Part shown: piece after piece, positions 1-10,707 of the stretch
Layout of the letters: every line of letters starts with the position of its first letter
How positions within the stretch are numbered: position 1 is the stretch's first letter
Source: Prostheceraeus crozeri
Lineage: Eukaryota; Platyhelminthes; Polycladida; Euryleptidae
Length of the DNA: 64,000 nucleotides
Assembly: GCA_907163375.1 (NCBI GenBank)
Contig: CAJQUW010014373.1
Span: 62,001 to 126,000 of the forward strand
Reading direction: 5' to 3'
Notes under the pieces: generated by a model
The model's database searches: none
What the model was told of the DNA's origin: nothing
The model's input: the letters and a program-made list of their open reading frames with translations, nothing else
Translations under genes and position numbers: made by a program

Positions 1-438
1 ATGCTAAAGAGTAAAAAGTACAACTTTACATGATGATGAGAAATGTTGCAGCCTTCTATAGACGCTGTCTGCCGAATGGTCGCAGCTTGTATGAGGTGTA
101 GATAATCAACGATGGTCCGCGGGGATGTTAATGTGGTGAGTTTTATAGTCTCAGGCCCATTCCATCCCACGGGTCCAAGACTTTAAACATTCTCAACAGC
201 CTGTGTCAGCTTTCCATGCATGTTCGTTCATAGTCCGAGTAAAAACTGTCAAGATAATAATTCAACATAGAAATCATCCGCAACCCTTTTGTTAAACTGT
301 TGAAAAATGCATGCCGGTACATACAGTGTCCAACCTACGAGGAGTAACATAAGACAGTCTATCTAGAGACTGTTTAACTCAAGCGAACTTCGCAAAACTT
401 AAAATACAGATTTTTTGAGTGGGCCTTGACTGGTCACT
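1..438. other. No gene recognised
   Basis: AT-rich sequence with no supported coding frame, RNA gene or clear repeat. Confidence 0.5.
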
Positions 439-1364
439 TTATTGTGGTTTTGGGAGAAGTCAAGTTGATTAAATTTCTATCGGCTCGATATATTTCAATA
501 GCTCAGCGCTATTCAGGAGCAAAGCATTCTCGTCACTAAAGGGACACATTCTCCTCCGATGGTTTTGCGTGCCTTGTCGATCAACCAACTCAATCCATCA
601 TCGATCTTGTGTTCTCTCGCACTTTTCTCCCATTCAAATGTTTGACCCTGGTCTATCTGATCATAGGTTTCTGAAAAGTAACTAGCAAAAACGTTTTCCT
701 CCGTTTTGAATGGTATAGTTGCAAAAAGTACAATTGGAATGTTCTTCGAAGTAAGCGCGAATTGAACTGGTGTGATAAAGGGAAATCAGTCGCTATTCCG
801 CACAGTTATGGCGTTTCTTAAACCGTCCTTGGCCGTGATCGCTCTGCAGACAGTGATCTCTTCACTGCAAATGACTTTCAAACATTCTTCTCACAGAAGA
901 TCGCAACAGCACATTCTCAAATGTTCCAGTCATTTACCGCCTAGCTGAATTTGGGCCTGTTACTCCAACTGCAGTAGCATATCATTCAATATTTGCCTAA
1001 TGAACAGCCATCCCATGATCCGATGCCTGTAAAGCACTTGAAGAACTGCATTGACCTACTTTCTCCTTTTTTGTGCTTCGTGAATTCCTCAATTACACAA
1101 GGAATATTTCCACCTGATCTTGCAACATCATGCGCTACACCTGTCCTGAAGAAGCCCTGTACAGCCGATAACTGACTATCCTCCTACCGCCCAATTAAAG
1201 GATTACAAGAACTTTATGAAAGAATTATATGATTTTTTATTTCATAAAGCTCTTGTAATCCCTCGCTCAAGAAGACAATATTGAATATTATATCGCTGAC
1301 CTACTGAAATATATCGAGCTGATGTAAATCTAATTAACTTGACTTCTCCCAAAACCACGATAAT
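439..1364 (+). mobile_element. Decayed CR1/Jockey-like LINE fragment between inverted repeats
   Basis: Around 555-660 a broken reading frame resembles the end of a LINE endonuclease, with DQPTQSIIDLVFS. Positions 993-1200 resemble the linker and start of a reverse transcriptase, with FPPDLATSCATPVLKKP and then SSYRPI after an in-frame stop. Frames shift repeatedly, so it is dead. It is bracketed by diverged inverted repeats at about 440-513 and 1287-1364, both containing GTGGTTTTGGGAGAAGTCAA or its complement. A separate 22-bp hairpin (about 1199-1220 with 1240-1261) sits where the LINE sequence ends. LINEs lack terminal inverted repeats, so the LINE piece was probably captured or rearranged. 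Confidence 0.6.
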
Positions 1365-1390
1365 ATTGAAATACAGATCAATTAGGACAT

Positions 1391-4300
1391 TTTTACAACA
1401 GATACCCGTCAACAGTGCGCGTCCGCGTGGACTTTTCATGTTAAGTCACTTAAAATACCACGTGATATTGCAATTTTCTCGCTAAAATCAGTGAGTGTAC
1501 ACGTGGCTGCATTTACACCATCGTCTCTAACACACAAACTGGAAGTCCTTTTCAAATGAAGGTCGCTTTGCAGTTAGAGTACATCGTCTTGAAGTCAATT
1601 TTGTGGCGGTCGGTCGAGCTTGACGGTTCCCACACAGACTTCAGCATTTAAGGTGAATATCTTGATAAGATCCGTTGGTCTCTTAGATTGATGCACTTGC
1701 TATAAACTGATGTCCTTGAATACTGAAAATGTCAAAATAAACTCAAATAATCTATCCTACACATTGATACTCAAACTGACATTGAAATTCTCTCGTTTCA
1801 TTGTTAATCCTCCGGCCCATAGCCTAAATGCTCGTCCCGACTTATACCGGGAGCGTGACAGATCCATCCCAATAGCAATCCTTGCTAATCAACATGCTAC
1901 CAAATAAGATGTACATGCTATCGACCTGGAACCAACCGCAAATTTTTAAGATAATTTGACATTTAACTTAAACTTGACAATTGATATATCACATTGATGC
2001 AAATCGAGTTTAATTTCATCGGCTTGCAACTATGTCCATCATGACGAACGCTATTGTCATTTAACATTGGTGGTTTGGAAATGAACTTCCCTGACATACT
2101 CGTATCTTTATCTTGTCTTCATACGGATTGTAATAAATCTTTCATATCATAGTACGTGTAATATGATATGTCCTACCATTATTAAACGCCTTTATAACAT
2201 GACAAAAACGTTTTACCAGGTTCTGCGCTTGAATATCTACATGATTTCAAGCTTACATAATCCTAAATTTAGAGACTAACCAATCTAAATATGAACATTG
2301 AACATGACGTATAAGCGATTAGCCTATTCAGTATACCCAACTGTAGTGGTTTACAAGAGGCTGTTATAGGCTAGGATAAAGTGGATGTCAACGTCAACGA
2401 TATAAGAACTTAACTCCGAAAATAATCGCAATAATCGATAATAGCGAATTACCAATTATATATAATTGATTTCTACCAGCACAATAAATTGCAAACATCC
2501 CAATTAATTTTTGATGGCACCTGCTCGGTGTGACCATCAGCATTAAAAGATGTCATCTTTAGACTCAAACACGCAGACAAAGGAATTTATCTCTGTGGTT
2601 GAGACAATAACCTCGAAGTCTATCATATAAGTTCAGTGAATATTGCTGTGCAAATGATTACCTACTTGCAGAGTGAAAAGATCAATTCTATCATTAAGAT
2701 CCTACAATATATTCAATGCCATTATGTCAGTAAGCCGCTAAAAATACATGTGAACATCACACTCATTACTTTACATAAAAATCACTGATCTCAGTGAGAA
2801 ATCGCCATCAAAATTGGTTTCACTGTTTATTTTCTTTAAAACGCTCGCCAGCATTTTGTTTCGAATAACTGATTGAAGAGACTCATTTCAGCGGCATCGA
2901 GAAACAAATTTTTATCTTTGAATTTACATATTTTCGTAAATATAGTATCTAAAGTCGTCGCCAATAATGTTGCTTTTGAAATACAACTCTGTCATAATGC
3001 TGTCTCATCGTCGAATCAGTTAACTACTGCCATCACGAAGCTGCCGTATATAATACTATTAACTGTGATGAATTCATGTAGTTGGAATTATGGAAATCGA
3101 TTGAATCATTGTGCACGAATCTGTAACATCATTCACATTATCACAACACGCTAATTAAATTGTTGATGAAGCTTATATGCGAATGATTTTAATGTCTTCC
3201 AATAAATGCTACCTTCTCATTTGCAAAATTTCAGTATCTAATGAGAAAACAATAGGTGAATTCATGAAAGTCTTTTAGGTGCTATAAAGCAAAGCAACAA
3301 CTGTTTGAAGTTCAGCGCAAATTAGTTTTGCTTTTATAAACTTCACAGAGTCACGTCAATACATAGGAAGTCATCATTTTACACAATAACAACAACTGCT
3401 GAAATCATTTGAAGCACATAACAAGGAGAAGGTAAAGTATTTTTTAGCACAGCCAAATAGAATTCTCACATCTACTACAACTTAGGAATGTGTCAGATGA
3501 AAATTGTATAAAACAATGGAAGCCCAATATTTTTCTTTAGTAATTCATGGCCATGAGTATTCACACATTGCTAGGTGTGTAGATAGGGATGACAACTGTG
3601 ATGGGCCTGTGTTCCCATGAGCCTAATGCGAGAACTTGTGCCCATGACGGTTCGATGAAATAGATTATTTGAGTTTATTTCGACATCGGTTTACCAACCT
3701 TATCAATCTAAGCTTACAAAATTGAGCCCCCCACCCCAGCAGTTTGGAAATTGATTGTAGATGACTTTGATAAGCGATAAGTTTTGACCCTTCGCATCAA
3801 TATAATTTAAGATAGTCCAAGACAAAAATTCTCGATTTTTAAAAGCACTGACGTAAAAATTACAAACTTTTTAATTTCCCATAGCCCAAATTTGACAAAA
3901 TCTGAAATAGTTATCGGAAATAGGTAGCAGTAAAGTCACAAAAAAATAGAATCGCATGTCAAACGGTTTGGAGAAATATCAAAAAATGTATAGAGGACTG
4001 CAGGAGTAAATTACTACCACTGTATTTCTTGAATAACAAGTTATGTACAAACGCCCAACGTTTCGTACTGCAAGCACTTAACCATGGACCAAATTAATAG
4101 AGATGAGCTGTCCAATAGTTGGAGTTTCCCACTTAATTTGACGATAACGATGAACTCTGATTCAATTATACGCGCCGCTACTGAGTTGATTTTTTTGCTT
4201 AGAATTTTGAAAATCAAAATCCCTGATGGTCAAAGATTCGCTATGCACATGTGCATGTTAATCTGCTGTGATATGTGACTTCATTCTTGTATGTCTATAT

Positions 4301-4394
4301 TTTTCATGCTGCAGAAATGTTCTTTACATATTGCAAAATTGACGATTCGTTGCAACTATCTTTAACTGTCATTATGAATATTGCATTTTGTATA
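1391..4394. other. No gene recognised; one short repeat copy
   Basis: Long AT-rich stretch with only short chance frames. Positions about 2545-2605 match the end of the dispersed repeat seen at 19755-20215 and 21020-21475, sharing CAAACACGCAGAC followed by ATCTCTGTG. Nothing else is supported. Confidence 0.5.
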
Positions 4395-4505
4395 CTGTCT
4401 CCGTGATACAGTGGTTAAGTGCTTGGCCTAGTGATCTTTCGGTCCAGAGGTCGAGCCCCGAAGATGTCATTAGAAGTCATCAGGAGTGGCATTCGGAATA
4501 AATGA
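4395..4505 (+). mobile_element. tRNA-derived SINE copy A
   Basis: The head GTCTCCGTGATACAGTGG, then TTAAGTGCTTGGCCTAG, and the box AGGTCGAGCC match the copies at 60205-60320 and 60671-60830. Their internal A-like and B-like blocks are those of a tRNA-type RNA polymerase III promoter. The tail follows the pattern TCATTAGAAGTC, CAGGAGTGGCATTCGGA, which corresponds to the GGCATCCGG tail of the other copies. It is followed by a short duplication containing GATGCACTATAATACGATT (about 4503-4552). Confidence 0.65.
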
Positions 4506-4900
4506 TGCACTATAATACGATTGAATATATATTGATGCACTATAATACGATTATGTACACTATACTTATGATTATAATGCATGCACTTAATCGCACTGGT
4601 TTGCAACAGGACCAGCCGCATATGTCATGTTTGAGTTCTACTGATGTTGTGTATCGGATGGGTATTACTTCTGATTTTTCAAGTTAGTTGGTGTAACTTA
4701 AAAGAATTGATGAAAAATTAGGCAGAGCATTAGTTGAAACTTGGAACAATGTTATTTCCGCGACCAACGTTTTTGGAGTCTTGGATACGGCACCCAAGGC
4801 CAGGACATTACGAGCATTCTTCCATTTTACGTGAAATGTACCGCCCAATAAGATCCAATACAATTAAAATAGACGATTAAAATGAACAAACTTGCAAGCA

Positions 4901-5425
4901 AGATTGAAGCCGGTGTGCCGGGCTAAAGTTACTCCCTACCAAAGTTACTCCCCAGTAATTTTGGCCTAAGCTAAAGTTGCTCCCCAGTTACTTTGGCCTA
5001 AGCTAAAGTTACTCACCCTAGGAACAAGTTACTCCCCAGTAATTTTTTGGTAAAAATATTTTTTGGTTTCTTTGTAAAGATTTCCATCAAAACTGTGTGA
5101 TTTTCACACAAAATGTGCTACAATATAGCTTTACGTGTCGGAGAAGCTATTATTGTCAGGAAATTAGGCCGCTAAAAGTTGTGTTTAAGCAGCCTTAGGT
5201 TCCACTAACTTAGGAATTCAAACTGCAATACTTTAAATTCGCACTCCCGACTTAGAAACTTCTTATTTCTGAAATATAATTCGAGATTCGTAACCGGCCG
5301 GCTTAGATTGACAAAACAATGCTGATTTATATTAGAAAAATCGAAATAACCAAAGAAAACAGCGTCATAAAAAGGGGGTAACTTAAGACGGATAGACCGG
5401 ATAGAACTTAGACCGGCTTCAATCC
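4901..5425. mobile_element. Inverted-repeat element containing a roughly 39-bp tandem repeat
   Basis: The ends are inverted: GATTGAAGCCGGT near 4901 and ACCGGCTTCAATC near 5412. Both then lead into AAGTTAC-type sequence. Inside, at about 4925-5045, the phrase AAAGTTACTCCCCAGTAATT recurs about three times, separated by TTTGGCCTAAGCT. No coding frame is visible. A non-autonomous DNA element is the likeliest reading. The target-site duplication was not resolved. Confidence 0.45.
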
Positions 5426-6236
5426 TGGTTCAATCTAGATTGATTTTGCATCTAGATTGAAAAGCTACGCTAGAATCGCGATTGAATCTGAAGTATGAAT
5501 CCACCTTGATGTGTTGATGACTGAATGCATCATCACATCTACAATTCTGAATAATTCATTTACAAAATGGATCCTCACATGTAAACATTCAGTGGACAGC
5601 TGAATTACACACCCGAATCGCTCTATAAATCTGACTATGTCAGCGCCGTCCAAGCCCCAAGTATGGGGAGTAGTGACGTAAAAGCTAAAAGCTATGCCTC
5701 TGAACCACGTTAGCTTGCAAAAACAACTTTGTGACGTGATTCGTCCAGACAATAGTTCCATGAAATTCACATTCAACAACACCTGACTTTATGCTTCGCA
5801 GTCTAGTATATAGAGCTTGCCTTCATATACGCAGAATTAGATTGTACTTCCTTCCTATACAAATGAATTGAAATCACCGCATCAATTAATTTGACGATTT
5901 ATTAACATTATTCTTGAACTATATAAAGAGATAAATATGGCATACAAGGGAGGAAGCTATAAACAAATTTCTAAAACGTATCTTCTAAAAGGTTATGAAG
6001 ATTAAAGCTTCATGAATTTTTCATGGCACGTCAAATCATCTAATTTCGCCTACGCATTCATTAATGGAAAATTTACAACAGACAAAAGCTAATTTGGATT
6101 GACATTTGAATCTTGAAACACAAAGATAGTATTAGCATCGTACATCGACTTGAATTGGTAGAATACAATCATGTAATTAATATTTCTTGCATTTTACTTT
6201 ACAACTCTACAACGAAGTTAAACTAACAGACTAAAC
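5426..6236. other. No gene recognised
   Basis: A 105-codon minus-strand frame (5465-5782) has no recognisable motif and no consensus splice sites that I could pair with it. A small inverted repeat, CAATCTAGATTG to ATCTAGATTG, lies at about 5430-5460. The rest is AT-rich with nothing supported. Confidence 0.4.
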
Positions 6237-6682
6237 CACAGAATTGAATTGTTTAGGCGCATGACCTAGCTAGAAGTGCAAACTGATTCAAAACGATGGC
6301 ACATGCAGGAGCTTACTAAGTGTGCAAAAAGAAATTTTAATGCCTTACAGAGATAGGAAAAATATTCATGCGTCGCTTCCGCATTGCTGTGGATTCCTTC
6401 AAAATGCTCCGATCGCCATGATTCCTTCAGATTTGAAGAATTCAGATCATTGCGCAAAAGTTTTCTCGATAATGTTGGTTTCTCCGATCATTATTAAAAA
6501 AGTTAGCAGGCGCACGAAAAAACGTTCACAAACTTCTCTGTAGAACTTCACATCGACTGTGTCTCTTTGCTGTGTGATCCGGTTGATAACAGTCACTGAA
6601 ACTTCGCACAATCTGGCATGTTTCATGTTGAACTGGCTGCTCATTGTTCGATTGCTGTGGTATTATGTCAGCAGATTATGCC
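6237..6682. repeat. Large inverted repeat, left arm
   Basis: This is the reverse complement of about 8140-8582. The inner 380 or so bases are nearly identical; one difference in the part I read base by base is near 6492 against the other arm. The outer 50 bases, from CACAGAATT, are clearly more diverged. In the inward-facing direction the arm carries a 65-codon frame (6447-6644, minus strand) that is also present in the other arm with only two residue changes. I do not recognise that peptide. Confidence 0.85.
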
Positions 6683-8030
6683 ATTTCAATAACGTTACAC
6701 ATTCCAATGCTTCCTTTCTAGTCAAGAAGAAGAAGAGACAACCTGTCTAATTCTGTGTTCATATATGAGGAGTTCTTTTCGTTTAGAATAAATCATACTG
6801 AATCTATCGTTTTATTCCAGTCGATGACTTTATTTCAAAATCATCCAATGCTAGAATCATTTCAATCACTACTCCGCTTTCTTCAATTTCGTTTCTTTTC
6901 ATTTTCTTAACATATACTCCACTTCAGAAGGCAAAATTATCAGGTCGATTGTATTGCTCCGTTTTATTTACATTATTAAAACATCTCATGCTTATGATTT
7001 ACCAAACGTTGGCAACCGTTTGAATAGTAATGACTGACAACATGGAGTGATTTTCGATTCTTCAAAGGATTTATAAAATAATAATAAAATGTGAATTCCT
7101 AAACACGGCCATAAAAGATAAATATTGTCATATTGCAGACAATGTTGTTTATGTCTGATTGACTTTTAAGTCAAGAATATCCTTTATACTTCTCAAAACT
7201 GCTCAACAGTTTGCAAATGGCTCTTCATATTACAATCGATTGGTTTCACTAATGTTAAAAGTTAAATAAGAGGATGATAGACGCCGGCAATTGCAGCGAC
7301 GAGGACTTATGGAACGCTCGGTACATTGATTCACCCGCATATTGATTTAAAATATCGCATATAATCGCAGAATTTCTCGAAAGCAGAAGAAGTCCTAAGC
7401 TTTTGTGCCATCGAACAAGCCCTCGCGTCAACTTTAAACGCAGACGAATTTTTCAATTCCTCAATGTCTCTTCAAACATCGCCCGATTGACGAAAAGAAA
7501 TATGAGAGCACATTAATTCTCGCTGGAGAACTGTAAAACAGCGGTTTATGAACAGCAAAATCTCAGTTAAGTTAAACGGTTGCTACTAGAAAGCCCCGTT
7601 CTCTCAGTTCACGCAAAAGTTCGAATGCACTGGTCTGAACTGAAAAGAGCGAAATAATGATAATTATTTTTGCAATTCAATGATTTTAAAAGACACGTCA
7701 TGAAATTCATCTGATGCTAGATTATCCCAGGCATTTTGGACGGGATTGTTGCAAGGTAATGGCAGGTCAAGTCAGTCATGAACTCATTAAATAACATGAT
7801 AAACCAGCGCATCAGCGTTAACTGCGCCGACAGTCTAAAAGTCACACTCATCGCTGGGAAGAGGTCAAGCAAGTATTTCGAAGCGGTTTGAAACCACTTT
7901 CACTCACTCAAAAGATCGAATGTGCTGATCTTAGCTGAAGCAATCAGAAATGCGTGGCAAAAAGGCTCTCATTAAAATTCATATTTCAAGGTGGGAAATT
8001 GAAGTAATGCTGTTGTTATTTTTTATACGC
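6683..8030. other. Spacer between the inverted-repeat arms
   Basis: There is no recognisable coding region. Two diverged direct copies of a roughly 35-bp phrase built on CAAAAG-TCGAATG occur near 7610 and 7905. A copy of the phrase TCTAATTCTGTG from the outer edge of the arms recurs near 6750. The spacer may be the inner part of one composite element bounded by the two arms. Confidence 0.4.
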
Positions 8031-8144
8031 CAATATATTTTAACGACTAAGCGTCGTTATCATCAGGGCACATATTATATAAAATATCATAAATTTATAA
8101 TATGTGCCCTCATGATAACGACGCTTAGTCGTTGAAATATATTG
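8031..8144. mobile_element. Hairpin MITE with a hammerhead-like core in each arm
   Basis: The arms at 8031-8079 and 8096-8144 are 49 bases each and differ at only two positions, with a 16-base loop. Read outward, each arm gives CTGATGA, T, then AACGAC-GCTTA-GTCGTT, then GAAA, then TATAT. This is the order of a hammerhead ribozyme (core box, stem II, GAAA box), with the palindrome ATATAT in place of stem III. The left arm (minus strand) has AAAA instead of GAAA. The right arm (plus strand) has CTCATGA instead of CTGATGA. The element sits directly inside the right arm of the larger inverted repeat. Confidence 0.75.
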
Positions 8145-8582
8145 ACTGACATAATACCACAGCAATCGAACAATGAGCAGCCAGTTCAACATGAAACATG
8201 CCAGATTGTGCGAAGTTTCAGTGACTGTTATCAACCGGATCACACAGCAAAGAGACACAGACGATGTGAAGTTCTACAGAGAAGTTTGTGAACGTTTTTT
8301 CGTGCGCCTGCTAACTTTTTTAATACTGATCGGAGAAACCAACATTATCGAGAAAACTTTTGCGCAATGATCTGAATTCTTCAAATCTGAAGGAATCATG
8401 GCGATCGGAGCATTTTGAAGGAATCCACAGCAATGCGGAAGCGACGCATGAATATTTTTCCTATCTCTGTAAGGCATTAAAATTTCTTTTTGCACACTTA
8501 GTAAGCTCCTGCATGTGCCATCGTTTTGAATCAGTTTGCACTTCCAGCAAATTGATGCGCTTAAACAATCTAATTCTGTGCT
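8145..8582. repeat. Large inverted repeat, right arm
   Basis: This is the partner of 6237-6682. It carries the frame at 8173-8370 (plus strand, 65 codons, beginning MSSQFNMKHARLCEV). The same start in the left arm shows that this inner part has stayed nearly identical. A second frame (8360-8596) follows in another register. Confidence 0.85.
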
Positions 8583-9951
8583 TACAATATACATAACTTT
8601 CAAAGTCACTGTTCAGGAAGGAAATCGATTTCCGTTATCAAAAACTCAAGCTGTAAATGTCAAACGAATTTATTGAATAAGTTTCAATAATTTCAACTTT
8701 TCAATGGTGTAATTAGTTTCATAATTGGACCAAGAACACCTGTCCAATGTCATTCCACGATTGGAAAAGTCATGACAGTCGGAATTGACTTGTATTTGCT
8801 TTCAAAGGAATTTTCATAGTCAAAAAAGCGGTTTCCGCTTAAAAGCTCAGTGAAGCATGGAAAGTACTTTTCAAGCTCTTTCTCATGGTGATGTTAGTTT
8901 TCAATTGGACCTTTAACAGTTGAGCTGCGCCATTCTGTTATTGAGAAATCTTTACGACTGTTGGAATTCCCTTTCTGAAGGTGTCGTAATCACCCAAGAA
9001 AACACTCGCTGTGCTATCTCCTCAAGCCGTGTTGAAGATTCTGCGAAATGTGATAGAAATATAAGAAATCCTTTCATCACATTTCGTCTGACTTCACCCA
9101 TTATCATCGTATACCGATAGTCACTATGTGCTTTTTGCGAATTTCTACAGACGATTAAGTATTTCTTATCATTGAAATAACATATTCGCTACTAAGCAAT
9201 AATGCTTTTCATGCCTCTTTAATATGAATTATTCTTGCAAACAATGTCCTTTTGTGAAATCTTTCAGGTTCTTCCTGATACACACGATCAAGCTGAAAGC
9301 TCAAACATGCTCCGTAAAATGAAAGAATGAGCGACACTCGTCCAACACTCAAAACACTAAGAAGGGGCGATAAATCGTGCAGTGAGTGAGTGAGTGTGAA
9401 GAACCTGAAAGAAGATACAAAGATGAGAAGATACAAAAACATGTTTTCACAGATCAAATTCCACCATCTTCAGCATTTCACCCATGATATGAGGAAGTCT
9501 TTGCATCTATTCCTTGTCAACATTGTGTTATCTCCTCGCTACTATATCTGTGCTGCTGTCGATGCACAATTGCTAGTCCTATAGCTGAAACTCCAGAATA
9601 GATGCACCGGGAAGTGGGAGGTATGCAAATGTTGCTCCTACATATCGGTAGGATCACAAGCAAACTTGTAGCTTATAATGAGACTGTTCATGACATGAAA
9701 CGCTGACTTTTCTATCTCCTACACAAATATCTGCTCGCATTCCGGATGCCTTTGTTTCTATCAAAAATGTCCTTCATGCAGGAGCAATAATCGTTAATTC
9801 ATTTGGACCGATTATTCGCAAGCACCGATACATGATTCGTAAGAGCAAGTATCTCATGAAGCTCGCATGAAAAGTGCATAGTGGATCCTAACAGCCGCAT
9901 ATCCTGAGGTGTAGTTCTAATATTGAAGAGAATCACTGCGGAGAACGAAGC
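8583..9951. other. No gene recognised
   Basis: There are short frames only. At about 9211-9296 on the minus strand an acceptor-like CTTTCAG precedes a frame LDRVYQEEPERF ending in TGA. I considered it as a terminal exon of the coiled-coil gene to the right, but no linking exon was found. Confidence 0.35.
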
Positions 9952-10081
9952 CTAAGCTGACACTTTCACACAGAAGATATAAATTATGAATTCGCGAACA
10001 CGGCACGAACATGGATTATGTCGTGTTTGCGTTCTAATGATATGTTCGTCTTTTCGCTTTGTGAAAGTGTTCAAGCTGCTT
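9952..10081. mobile_element. Small hairpin element
   Basis: AGCTGACACTTTCACA near 9956 pairs with TGTGAAAGTGTTCAAGCT near 10061. An inner pair (CGAACACGGCA with TGTCGTGTTTGCG) extends the fold. It has no coding capacity and is MITE-like. Confidence 0.45.
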
Positions 10082-10149
10082 TGTACAATGTCGTCTTCTT
10101 AGCCGTAAGCATCTCCCTCTTCAAAATTTCGTCCGCACTAGTCGATGTA

Positions 10150-10707
10150 GATTTACGTAGAGAACGACGCCGAGAATGAGATTTTTACAGAATGATGCAC
10201 TCCCTATGCCTACTACTAATCTACACGTCTGCCGAGTTCTAGTTACTTCCTCTTCTTGTCAGACAGGATCAAAGAAAAGCACATGTTGATCCAATGGGAC
10301 GCAAATTGAAATTTTCGTCAAAAAAGAAATTTTCTATGTTTTTGCTTTTTATGGTAAAAGAAATAAGTCTAGTGCTATAATTTTTGACATGGAATGCCTT
10401 CAGATAATTTCTTATCATGTTCACGAGCATTTACCTCTGAAGCTTAACACATTCGGATTTGGCAAGCATCCTACTGTCAGTCAACATCAACATATTGAAC
10501 CATATTCTCGCATACATCGCCGATCAGAGGTACGATAATATCACATGCACATAATAGGAAATGACCTGAAGACTCATCATGCCAATAATTATGACTCTAA
10601 ACTAAATGCTTGTCAGCTGATAAGAGAAGACATAAACAATTTCTTTTTTGACGAAAACTTCAATCTGCGTTCCATTGGATTAAGATGTGTTTTCGGCTGC
10701 CGGACTA
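10150..10707. mobile_element. Foldback MITE, diverged copy
   Basis: It is homologous to the better-preserved element at 18457-19183. Shared blocks include CTATGCCTACTAC, ACACGTCTGCCGAGTTCTAG and TCTTCTTGTCAGACA in the left arm. The right arm holds the inverted AATGACCTGAAGA and ends in GGCTGCCGGACTA. Most of the outer right arm is deleted just before that end, so the terminus is joined directly to the inner arm. Confidence 0.7.

Noticed and set aside
9211..9296. Terminal exon of the coiled-coil gene (LDRVYQEEPERF, then stop)
   Set aside because: It has an acceptor-like start but does not resemble the charged C-terminal region expected, and no exon links it to 15254.
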